A stretch of DNA of 64,000 nucleotides from Actinomycetospora sp. NBRC 106375 (GTDB taxonomy: Bacteria; Actinomycetota; Actinomycetes; Mycobacteriales; Pseudonocardiaceae), in contig NZ_BSTS01000011.1 of the NCBI RefSeq assembly GCF_030269665.1, forward strand, positions 186,001 through 250,000. The letters are read 5' to 3'. Shown piece by piece: positions 24,160 through 31,317 of the stretch. The notes beneath the pieces were generated by a model. The model saw nothing but the letters and a program-made list of their open reading frames with translations, searched no databases and was not told the origin of the DNA. Both the position numbers and the translations under genes were made by a program. The first letter of the stretch is position 1. The number at the start of each line of letters is the position of its first letter.

Positions 24160-24204
24160 GGCCGCGGGGGCTCGGGACGGCGCGGATCCCGAGGCCTCGC
24201 GGCC
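24160..24204 (+). terminator. GC-rich hairpin ending the sigma/anti-sigma operon
   Basis: 18-base arms (24160-24177 and 24187-24204) pair with two mismatches around a 9-base loop, starting 12 bases after the anti-sigma stop. No U-run follows, which is common for actinobacterial terminators. Confidence 0.65.
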
Positions 24205-24224
24205 CGCTCGGCGAGACTGGGGGT

Positions 24225-24793
24225 GTGAGCGCGGCACCCAGCGACGACGGCTCGCGGGCGGGCGCGTGGCGGGCGTGGGCCCGCGGGCTGTTCCGCCTGC
24301 GTGGCGCGCGCTTCGACGGCGTCGATGCCGTGCGTGCGGGCGGCTGCGCCGGCGGGGTGGTGCTGATCGGGTGGCTGGCGCCCCCGGGCCCTGGTGGCGG
24401 CGACGTTGCGGGCCGCCGCTCGCGTGGTCCCGCACCTCGCCGACCGCAGCACGACTGGCCCGACGGCGCGCGGCGCGCCGGGACCTCAACCAGCAGGTCC
24501 TCGCCCTCGCCGACGCGCACCACGTCGGCGAGCTCGCCGCGCCTGTCCGGCCCGACCCCCGGACCACGCTGTGGTGGCCGGCCCTCGACACCACGCACCG
24601 CCTGGCCCACCGTGTCCTCGCGGCCTGCTGGGCGCTCGACACGACCGACGCCGGAGCCCTGCCCGCCGACCGCGCCGAGCGCCTCGTCGCCGAGCTCGAC
24701 GCGCTGGCGCGGGGGAGGGCGTCGGACCCCTCGGGCGCGGACGACTTCCTCGAGCCCGAGGTGGACGCCCTGCGCGGCTCCCTGCCGGGCTGA
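24225..24793 (+). pseudogene. Unknown protein gene with two apparent one-base insertions
   Basis: Three successive frames each have strong G/C third positions. Frame one (GTG at 24225) gives a start followed by RAWARGLFRLRGARFDGVDA and VVLIGWLAP. From about 24385 the next frame gives RALVAATLRAAARVVPHLADR. From about 24450 the third gives LARRRAARRDLNQQVLALAD and continues to a stop at 24793. Removing one C from the CCCCC run at 24381-24385, and one base near 24450-24458, yields a continuous protein of about 189 residues. I do not recognise the family; it is mainly helical with one hydrophobic stretch. It is convergent with the TetR gene, with three bases between stops. Either a pseudogene or sequence error. 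Confidence 0.5.
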
Positions 24794-24796
24794 GCG

Positions 24797-25339
24797 CTAC
24801 GGGCGCAGGCTCTCGACGACCAGGTCGAGCAGCCGCTCGGCCTGCTCGCGGCCGTCCTCCCCGGCCGGGACGCGCCACACGGCGCCCATGAGCAGCAGGA
24901 CGTCGTCGGGGTCGAGGCCGGGCCGCATGCTGCCGTCGGCCTCCCCGGCCCGCAGCAGCGTGGTGATCGCCCCGATCACCGGCCCGTAGGTCTCGGTGGT
25001 GGCGGCCGCGTGGTTCTCGGCCGTCAGCGCGTCCCCGAGACCCCGCTTGAGCCGGATGTACCCGGCCAGGATCGCGAACCAGGCCCGCAGGGCCACCAGC
25101 GGCGGCTCACGCTCGAGCAGCTCGGGCACCCGGTCGACCAGCCGTTGGACCTCGGCGCGGTAGACCGCGAGCACGAGGGCCTCACGGTGCGGGAAGTGCC
25201 GGTACAGCGTGCCGGCGCCGACCCCCGCCCGGCCCGCGATCGAGTTCAGCGACGCGTCGCCGTCCTCGGCCAGGGCCGCCGCGGCGACCTCCAGGATGCG
25301 CGCGCGGTTCTGGCGCGCGTCGCTGCGGGCCGGGGGCAC
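24797..25339 (-). CDS. TetR-family transcriptional repressor
   Basis: A 180-residue TetR regulator with the N-terminal HTH ILEVAAAALAEDGDASLN...AGVGAGTLYRHFPHREALV and an all-helical ligand domain. It starts at a GTG and is divergent from the aldo/keto reductase gene. Two near-identical palindromes in the gap are its likely operators, making it the repressor of the reductase operon and of itself. The ligand is unknown; an aldehyde or electrophile would fit the target. Confidence 0.92.
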   Translation of the reverse strand: MPPARSDARQNRARILEVAAAALAEDGDASLNSIAGRAGVGAGTLYRHFPHREALVLAVYRAEVQRLVDRVPELLEREPPLVALRAWFAILAGYIRLKRGLGDALTAENHAAATTETYGPVIGAITTLLRAGEADGSMRPGLDPDDVLLLMGAVWRVPAGEDGREQAERLLDLVVESLRP

Positions 25340-25363
25340 GGGTGCGGTCCACCTCCTCGCGAA

Positions 25364-25410
25364 GCGGAGAGTTCTCCGCTACGTTGGTCCTCGTACCGGA
25401 GAACTCTCCG
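25364..25410. promoter_or_regulatory. Two TetR operators, CGGAGA-N2-TCTCCG
   Basis: Palindromes GCGGAGAGTTCTCCGC (25364-25379) and CGGAGAACTCTCCG (25397-25410) share the core CGGAGA-NN-TCTCCG. Their centres are 32 bases apart, about three helical turns, so two dimers would bind the same DNA face. They lie between the divergent TetR and aldo/keto reductase genes. Confidence 0.85.
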
Positions 25411-25442
25411 ATTCATCCGACCACGATCCCGGAGGATCGGCA

Positions 25443-26492
25443 ATGGAGTACGTGAAGCTGGGGGCGACGGGTCTCGACGTCTCCCGGATCGCCATCGGCG
25501 CGATGACCTACGGCGAACCGGGCCGCGGGCACCCGGTCTGGTCGCTCGACGAGGAGTCGAGCCGGCCACTGATCAAGCACGCGCTCGACCGGGGGATCAA
25601 CCTCTTCGACACCGCGAACATGTACTCGCAGGGGTCGTCGGAGGAGATGCTGGGCCGCGCGCTGCGGGACTTCGCCGACCGCGACGACGTCGTGATCGCC
25701 ACGAAGCTGCGCCACCCGATGCGTCCCGGCCCCAACGGCAAGGGCCTCTCGCGCAAGGCCGTCCTGACGGAGGTGGACCACAGCCTGCGCCGCCTCGGCA
25801 CCGACTACATCGACCTCTACCAGGTGCACCGCAACGACCCGTCGACGCCGCTCGAGGAGACCCTCGAGGCGCTGCACGACGTGGTGAAGGCCGGCAAGGT
25901 CCGCTACCTGGGTGCGTCGTCGATGCACGCCTGGGAGTTCGCGAAGGCCCTGCACCTGCAGCGCGAGCACGGGTGGACCCGCTTCGTCGCCATGCAGGAC
26001 CACTACAACCTCCTCGCGCGCGAGGAGGAGCGGGAGATGCTGCCACTGTGTGCCGACGAGGGCGTCGGCACCGTCGTCTGGAGCCCGCTGGCGCGCGGAC
26101 GGCTCGCGCGGCCCTACGACGACGCCAGGGCCACCGCCCGGAGCGCCGACGACGGCGACTACGCCGACCTGCTCTACACCCCGGCCACGGCCGACGCCGA
26201 CCGCCGCATCCTCGACGCCGTCGGCGCGGTCGCCGCGGCGCGCGGCGTCTCCCGGGCGCAGGTCGCCCTCGCGTGGCTGCGCTCCCACCCGGTGGTCGTC
26301 GCGCCCCTCGTCGGCGCCAGCAGCGCCGCGCAGATCGACGAAGCCGTGGACTCCCTCGCCCTCGACCTCACCGACGAGGAGATCGCGACCCTGGAGACCC
26401 CCTACACCCCGCGGCACGACTTCCAGGGCATCTCCGACGACCGCGAGCTCCAGAGGATCATGGCGCGCGTCCCGGGGTTCGCCCCCGCCTGA
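25443..26492 (+). CDS. Aldo/keto reductase
   Basis: A 349-residue NADPH-dependent TIM-barrel reductase. The catalytic tetrad is Asp and Tyr in NLFDTANMYSQG, Lys in IATKLRHP and His in YQVHRND; cofactor binding involves SPLARGRLA and the C-terminal LVGASSAAQIDEAV. The family reduces aldehydes and ketones such as lipid-derived carbonyls. The ATG at 25443 follows GGAGG. It is controlled by the adjacent TetR operators and is followed, 13 bases on, by the SGNH hydrolase and alkylation-repair genes. Confidence 0.94.
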   Translation: MEYVKLGATGLDVSRIAIGAMTYGEPGRGHPVWSLDEESSRPLIKHALDRGINLFDTANMYSQGSSEEMLGRALRDFADRDDVVIATKLRHPMRPGPNGKGLSRKAVLTEVDHSLRRLGTDYIDLYQVHRNDPSTPLEETLEALHDVVKAGKVRYLGASSMHAWEFAKALHLQREHGWTRFVAMQDHYNLLAREEEREMLPLCADEGVGTVVWSPLARGRLARPYDDARATARSADDGDYADLLYTPATADADRRILDAVGAVAAARGVSRAQVALAWLRSHPVVVAPLVGASSAAQIDEAVDSLALDLTDEEIATLETPYTPRHDFQGISDDRELQRIMARVPGFAPA

Positions 26493-26505
26493 TAGATGTG
26501 GAGCC

Positions 26506-27285
26506 GTGCGGTACGCGGCGATCGGGGACAGCTTCACCGAGGGCGTCGGCGACGAGCGCGGCGACGGGGCGGTGCGCGGGTGGGCGGACCTCGTGGCCGC
26601 CGGTCTCGCCGCGGCCCGGGGCGCGCCGATCTCCTACGCCAACTTCGCGGTGCGGGGCCGGTTGCTCGACGACATCGTCACCGGCCAGCTGGACGCGGCG
26701 CTGGGTCTCGACCCGCCACCCACGCTGCTCACGCTCAACGGCGGCGGCAACGACATGCTGCGGCCCCACACCGACGTCGCGGAGCTCGCCGAGCGCACCG
26801 CCCCCGTGGTGCGCCGGTGCGCCGACGCCGGGGTGCGCCTCGTGCTGATCAGCGGCGCGGACCCGTCGGACCACATGCCCCTCGGTCGGGTCGTGCGCCG
26901 CCGCGGCGAGGAGCTGACCGCGCGCATCGCCGAGCTCGCCGCTGCCCACGACGTCACGTACGTCGACTGCTTCCACGACACCGAGCTGCACCGCCCGATC
27001 TACTGGTCGCCCGACCGCCTGCACCTCGGCCCGGCGGGCCACCGGCGCGCGGCCGGGCTGATCCTGCGCGGCATCCTCGGCGGCGGGGAGGTCCCAGCGA
27101 CCACCGGCAGCGACCTGCGCCGCGGTCCGCTCGCCCAGCTCCGCTACCACCGCGAGCACGTGCTGCCCTGGGTGGGCCGGCGGCTGCGCGGCGAGTCGTC
27201 GGGCGACACCGCCACCGCCAAGCACCCCGACTGGGTCACCGTGCCTGCCACGCGCACCGTGGCGGCGGGGTTCTCCGGAGCGTGA
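26506..27285 (+). CDS. SGNH/GDSL-family hydrolase
   Basis: A 259-residue esterase/lipase-like hydrolase without a signal peptide. Block I is YAAIGDSFTEGVGD (nucleophilic Ser), block III is TLNGGGNDML (Gly and Asn of the oxyanion hole) and block V is WSPDRLHLGPAGH (catalytic Asp and His). It starts at a GTG and its stop overlaps the AlkB-like gene (GTGA). Likely cytoplasmic deacylase or esterase activity; the substrate is not known. Confidence 0.9.
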   Translation: MRYAAIGDSFTEGVGDERGDGAVRGWADLVAAGLAAARGAPISYANFAVRGRLLDDIVTGQLDAALGLDPPPTLLTLNGGGNDMLRPHTDVAELAERTAPVVRRCADAGVRLVLISGADPSDHMPLGRVVRRRGEELTARIAELAAAHDVTYVDCFHDTELHRPIYWSPDRLHLGPAGHRRAAGLILRGILGGGEVPATTGSDLRRGPLAQLRYHREHVLPWVGRRLRGESSGDTATAKHPDWVTVPATRTVAAGFSGA

Positions 27286-27950
27286 CGTTCGAGCTGCTCC
27301 CGCGCGAGCGCCGGGAGCTCGCACCCGGCGCGGTGCACGTCCCGGACTGGCTCGGCCGCGACCGGCAGCGCTCCCTCGTCGACGCGTGCCGCCGCTGGGC
27401 GGTCGAGGGCCCGGGCATCCGGGCGGCGACGCTGCCGAACGGCGCGCGGATGAGCGTGCAGACCGTCTGCCTGGGCTGGCACTGGGTCCCGTACCGCTAC
27501 TCGCGCACCCGCGACGACCAGGACGGGTCGTCCGTCGCGGAGCTGCCCACCTGGCTCGCCGACCTCGGACGCGAGGCCGTGGCGACGGCGTACGACGACC
27601 CGGCCCTCGGCCGCGGCTACGCCCCGGACATCGCGCTGGTGAACCACTACACCGCCGACGCGAAGCTCGGGATGCACCGAGACTCCGACGAACGCGCGCC
27701 CGACCCCGTCGTGTCGTTCTCGCTCGGCGCGCCGTGCCTGTTCCGGCTCGGCAACCCGCACTCGCGCGGGCGCCCGTGGGCCGACGTCGAGCTGCGCTCG
27801 GGTGACCTGCTCGTGTTCGGCGACGAGAGCCGCCTCGCCTACCACGGCGTCCCGTCCGTGCTGGCCGACGACGACGGCGACGCCGCCGCGATCGGGCTCG
27901 CCGAGGGCCGGCTCAACATCACCCTGCGGGTGTCGGGGTTCGCGGCGTGA
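27282..27950 (+). CDS. AlkB-like 2OG/Fe(II) dioxygenase (alkylated nucleic acid repair)
   Basis: A 222-residue protein the length of E. coli AlkB. It carries the family pattern NHYTADAKLGMHRDSDE (substrate loop plus iron-binding HxD), the distal His in LAYHGVPS and the diagnostic RxNxTxR as RLNITLR. AlkB enzymes oxidatively remove methyl or etheno groups from bases such as 1-methyladenine and 3-methylcytosine. It overlaps the SGNH gene before it and the Ada-type zinc domain after it by four bases each, so these products are made together. Confidence 0.93.
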   Translation: MTFELLPRERRELAPGAVHVPDWLGRDRQRSLVDACRRWAVEGPGIRAATLPNGARMSVQTVCLGWHWVPYRYSRTRDDQDGSSVAELPTWLADLGREAVATAYDDPALGRGYAPDIALVNHYTADAKLGMHRDSDERAPDPVVSFSLGAPCLFRLGNPHSRGRPWADVELRSGDLLVFGDESRLAYHGVPSVLADDDGDAAAIGLAEGRLNITLRVSGFAA

Positions 27951-28171
27951 GCTACCGGCTGATCGGCGCGGACGGCCGCCCGTACAGCTCGGCCTCGCCC
28001 GGCACCCTCGGCGGCCACCGCCGTCTGAGGATCTACGGCCGGCTCGACTGCCCGAGCGCCCTGCGGTGGCTCGCCCGCGGCCACTACGCCCGCCACCGCG
28101 TCTTCTTCGCCGACGAGGCCACCGCCCGCGCCGCGGGGTACCGCCCCTGCCGGGTGTGCAGCGCACACTGA
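27947..28171 (+). CDS. Stand-alone Ada metal-binding domain protein
   Basis: A 74-residue protein consisting of only the Ada N-terminal zinc-binding fold: GRLDCPSALRW, HRVFFADEATARAAGYRPC and the terminal CRVCSAH supply the expected Cys pattern. In full-length Ada this domain accepts methyl groups from DNA phosphotriesters and turns Ada into an activator. Here it has no AraC-type HTH or methyltransferase domain attached. It overlaps the AlkB-like gene by four bases, so it may act with it as a DNA-alkylation sensor or repair helper (inference). Confidence 0.88.
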   Translation: MSYRLIGADGRPYSSASPGTLGGHRRLRIYGRLDCPSALRWLARGHYARHRVFFADEATARAAGYRPCRVCSAH

Positions 28172-28176
28172 GGGCC

Positions 28177-28929
28177 GTGGCGCGGTCGAGCTCGGGGGAG
28201 TCGGTGCTCGAGCGCGTCGTGCGCATCCTCGAGGCGTTCACCCCGGACACGCCGGCGCTGCAGATCTCGGAGGTCGCGCGTCGCGCCCGGCTGCCCGTCG
28301 CGACCGCGTCGCGGCTCGTCGCGGAGCTCGTGGAGCACGGCCTGCTCGCCCGCGACGACGACCGGCACGTGCGGATCGGCACCCGCCTGTGGGAGCTGGG
28401 CCTGCGCGCGTCGCCGACGCTGTCGCTGCGCGAGACCGCGATGCCGGTGATGGAGCAGCTCCTCGCGACGGTCGGCCACCACGCCCAGCTCGGCGTGCTC
28501 GACGGCGACGAGGTGCTGTTCGTCGAGCGCCTGTCCGCCGACCACGCGGTCATCAACATCACCCGCATCGCGGCCCGGCTGCCGCTGCACGCCTCGTCGT
28601 CCGGGCTCGTGCTGCTCGCCTACGGTTCGACGGTGCTGCAGGAGCGCATCCTCGGCACGCCGCGCCACCGCTACACGCCGGCGACGGTCTGCGAGCCCGG
28701 CCGGTTGCGCGTGCTCCTGGCCGAGGTCCGCAAGCAGGGCTTCGCGCTCTGCCCGGGCTTCATCCACCCCGACGCGACCGGCATCGCCGTCCCGATCCGC
28801 ACCGCGGACCGGCAGGTGATCGCCGCCGTCTCGGTGGTCGTCCCGAACGACGAGCGGGCGCGCGGCCACCTCGCGACGCTCACGGCGGCGGCACGCCGGA
28901 TCGAGCACCGTCTCGCGGACGCCCCCTGA
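28177..28929 (+). CDS. IclR-family transcriptional regulator
   Basis: A 250-residue IclR regulator: winged HTH SVLERVVRILEAFTPDTPAL...LPVATASRLVAELVEHGLL, then the effector domain with RLPLHASSSGLVLLAYG and the late ALCPGFIHPDATGIAVPI. The GTG at 28177 is five bases after the Ada-domain stop. IclR proteins often control aromatic-acid catabolism. It is convergent with the FAD monooxygenase gene and near the P450/reductase genes, which are likely targets. Confidence 0.92.
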   Translation: MARSSSGESVLERVVRILEAFTPDTPALQISEVARRARLPVATASRLVAELVEHGLLARDDDRHVRIGTRLWELGLRASPTLSLRETAMPVMEQLLATVGHHAQLGVLDGDEVLFVERLSADHAVINITRIAARLPLHASSSGLVLLAYGSTVLQERILGTPRHRYTPATVCEPGRLRVLLAEVRKQGFALCPGFIHPDATGIAVPIRTADRQVIAAVSVVVPNDERARGHLATLTAAARRIEHRLADAP

Positions 28930-28930
28930 G

Positions 28931-30196
28931 CTACCCCACCGCATCCCGGCGGGACGCGTCGTGCTCGCGCCGGCGGGCCCGCAGACCCCGACGCACTGAC
29001 GAGGCCCCGCGGCGCAGGCGCCGCAGGGCCGGCTGCTGGGTGGCGCGCAGCAGGTGCCAGCGCCAGGTCGGGGCGTCGCCGCGCCGTCGCCACAGCGACC
29101 ACGCGAGGTGGAGGTCGTCGACGGCGTCGCCCGGCCGCGCCGAGGACGTCGGCGCCGCGGACGGCCGGACGAGATCGGCGAACCACGCCGTGCTCCGGTC
29201 GGCCTCGTCCTGCAGCGGCGCCAGGACGGCCCGCCGCTCGGCCTCGTAGCCGGCGAAGGCCTCCGCGAGCGGGCCCTCGTCGGCCAGGCGGGCCCCGAGA
29301 GCCCGGGCGTCGCCGAGCGCGAGCGAGGTGCCCGAGCCGATCGTGAAGTGCGTGGTGTGGGCGGCGTCGCCGACCAGGACGAGGTTGCCGACGTGCCAGC
29401 GACCGAGCTCCACCCGCTGGAAGCGCGTCCACGGGGCGGGACGGTCGGGAGCGGGTCGCTGCGCCTCCGCCACCAGCAACGACTCCCCGTCGAGCAGGTG
29501 CGCGAACAGCTCCTCGAGGGCGCGCAGGCACGCCTCGACCGGCATCCGGTCGAGGCCGAGTGCCCGCCACGTCGGCTCCGGGCACTCGACGATGAAGGTG
29601 CTGCGGTCGGCGCGGAACGCGTAGGCGTGGCACCACATCCAGCCCGCGCCGGTGTCGACGAACCCGAAGGTGAAGGTCGGGAACCGCCGCGCGGTACCGA
29701 GCCAGATGTAGGGGTGCCAGGAGAGCGTCGCCCGGGCGCCGAGCGCGGCCTCGTGGGCGGCGCGCCGCGCGCTGTTGACGCCGTCCGCCGCGACGACGAC
29801 GTCGGCGCCCGCGAGCAGGTCGGGACCGGGGTCGGACGTCCCGAACCGGACGTCGACGTCGAGCTCGCGGGCCCGCGCGGTGAGCAGCCCGAGCAGCTCC
29901 TGGCGGCCCACCGCGTACCCGGACCCGCCGAGGAACACGGGCGCCCGCCGGCCCACCTGCAGCAGCTGGCCGTCCCAGACCTCCGCCGCCGCGCTCAGCG
30001 CCCGCGCCGAGACCGGGTCGTTCCGGTGCATCGTGTCGAGCAGGTCGTCCCAGAACACGACCCCCCAGCCGTGGGTGACCCCCGGCGGGTTGCGCTCCAC
30101 GACGACGATCTCGTCCCGCGCGCCCGCCAGCCGGGCGGTGATCGCCGTGTACAGCCCGGCCGGGCCGCCGCCCACGCACACGATCCGGCGCTCCAT
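28931..30196 (-). CDS. FAD-dependent monooxygenase, salicylyl-CoA 5-hydroxylase/anthraniloyl-CoA monooxygenase type
   Basis: A 421-residue class A flavin hydroxylase. Motifs are IVCVGGGPAGLYTAITARL (FAD), GWGVVFWDDLLDTM and VLVGDAAHTTHFTIGSGTSLA (second FAD motif). The GWGVVF and HFTIGSGT wording is characteristic of salicylyl-CoA hydroxylase and the N-terminal domain of 2-aminobenzoyl-CoA monooxygenase, which act on aryl-CoA thioesters. It lacks the C-terminal reductase domain of the bifunctional enzymes. The ATG at 30196 follows GGAGG. A perfect ECF-type promoter lies about 55 bases upstream, which would place it in the stress sigma regulon. Confidence 0.9.
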   Translation of the reverse strand: MERRIVCVGGGPAGLYTAITARLAGARDEIVVVERNPPGVTHGWGVVFWDDLLDTMHRNDPVSARALSAAAEVWDGQLLQVGRRAPVFLGGSGYAVGRQELLGLLTARARELDVDVRFGTSDPGPDLLAGADVVVAADGVNSARRAAHEAALGARATLSWHPYIWLGTARRFPTFTFGFVDTGAGWMWCHAYAFRADRSTFIVECPEPTWRALGLDRMPVEACLRALEELFAHLLDGESLLVAEAQRPAPDRPAPWTRFQRVELGRWHVGNLVLVGDAAHTTHFTIGSGTSLALGDARALGARLADEGPLAEAFAGYEAERRAVLAPLQDEADRSTAWFADLVRPSAAPTSSARPGDAVDDLHLAWSLWRRRGDAPTWRWHLLRATQQPALRRLRRGASSVRRGLRARRREHDASRRDAVG

Positions 30197-30251
30197 CCGA
30201 CCTGCCTCCCCGGTGCACGGCCCGGCCGCCGCCCGCGGCCCTCCACCTCTG

Positions 30252-30279
30252 GACACGGAGCCCGGGACCCGCGGGTTCA
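30252..30279 (-). promoter_or_regulatory. Second TGAACC-N16-CGTGTC promoter, before the FAD monooxygenase
   Basis: On the minus strand, TGAACC (30279-30274), a 16-base spacer and CGTGTC (30257-30252) repeat exactly the promoter of the sigma/anti-sigma operon at 22489. It points toward the monooxygenase start at 30196 with a leader of about 50 bases. Confidence 0.72.
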
Positions 30280-30301
30280 CCGCTCGTCTCCCATTGGATG
30301 A

Positions 30302-30312
30302 GAACGCCGTTC
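30302..30312. promoter_or_regulatory. Small palindrome GAACG-C-CGTTC in the aromatic-module divergent promoter region
   Basis: A perfect 5-1-5 palindrome 23 bases upstream of the ECF-type -35 and 56 bases before the reductase start. It could be an IclR site. Arms are short, so this is only a candidate. Confidence 0.3.
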
Positions 30313-30367
30313 CGCCGACTCGGCCCCGCCCGTCACCGTCACCGGCAGCTCGACGGAGGAGGCGGAT

Positions 30368-31309
30368 GTGGAGAGCGACCGGCTCGTGGTCGTCGCGAAG
30401 GAGCCCGCGGCGGACGACGTGGTGACGCTGGTGCTCGCCCGGCCCGACGGGGGTCGGCTGCCGGACTGGGCGCCGGGAGCGCACATCGACGTCACGCTCC
30501 CGACCGGCGCGACGCGGCAGTACTCGCTCTGCGGCGACCGCTGGGACGCGCACACCTACCGGATCGGCGTGCTGCGCGAACCCGCCGGCCGTGGCGGCTC
30601 GGCCTACGTGCACGACGAGCTGGACACGGGCGACCTCGTCGCCTTCGGCGGGCCGCGCAACGACTTCGCGATGGTGCCCTCGCCCCGCTACCTGTTCGTC
30701 GCGGGCGGCATCGGGATCACGCCGTTGCTGCCGATGATCCACCAGGCGGATCTCGTCGGGGCCGACTGGTCGCTGCTCTACGGCGGCCGGCGCCGCGGTT
30801 CGATGGCGTTCGTCGGCGAGCTCGCCCGCTACGGCGACCGCGTCCACGTCCGGCCCGAGGACGAGCACGGCCTGCTGCCGCTCGCCGCCTGGCTCGGGGA
30901 CGCCGACGACGACACCGTCGTCTACTGCTGCGGTCCGGCCCCGCTGCTGGACGCCGCCGAGCGCGCGGCGGCGCACCGGCCGCGCCACCGCCTGCGCACC
31001 GAGCGCTTCACCGCCCCCGAGCTGGGCGCCCCGGTGCGCGACGCGCCGTTCGAGGTCGAGCTGGCGCGCACGGGCACGACGGTGACGGTGCTGCCGCAGG
31101 GCACGGTGCTCGACGCCGCACGCCGCGTCGGGGCGACCGCGCTGTCCTCGTGCGAGCAGGGCCTGTGCGGCACCTGCGAGACCACGGTGCTCGCCGGTGT
31201 CCCCGACCACCGCGACTCGATCCTCGCCGACCACGAGCGCGCCGCCGGCGACTGCATGTTCCCGTGCGTGTCCCGGTCGTGCACCGACCGTCTCGTGCTC
31301 GACCTCTAG
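30368..31309 (+). CDS. Phthalate-dioxygenase-reductase-type oxidoreductase (FMN, NADH, 2Fe-2S)
   Basis: A 313-residue single-chain electron-transfer protein. The flavin domain has RQYSLCGD, the nucleotide domain YLFVAGGIGITPLLPMI and VVYCCGPAPLLDA, and the C-terminal plant-type 2Fe-2S domain has the Cys pattern SSCEQGLCGTC...C. Order (flavin, NAD, ferredoxin) matches VanB/PDR reductases. The GTG at 30368 follows GGAGGAGG. Eight bases separate it from the P450 gene, so it is almost certainly the P450's redox partner. Confidence 0.93.
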   Translation: MESDRLVVVAKEPAADDVVTLVLARPDGGRLPDWAPGAHIDVTLPTGATRQYSLCGDRWDAHTYRIGVLREPAGRGGSAYVHDELDTGDLVAFGGPRNDFAMVPSPRYLFVAGGIGITPLLPMIHQADLVGADWSLLYGGRRRGSMAFVGELARYGDRVHVRPEDEHGLLPLAAWLGDADDDTVVYCCGPAPLLDAAERAAAHRPRHRLRTERFTAPELGAPVRDAPFEVELARTGTTVTVLPQGTVLDAARRVGATALSSCEQGLCGTCETTVLAGVPDHRDSILADHERAAGDCMFPCVSRSCTDRLVLDL

Positions 31310-31317
31310 GAGAGCCC

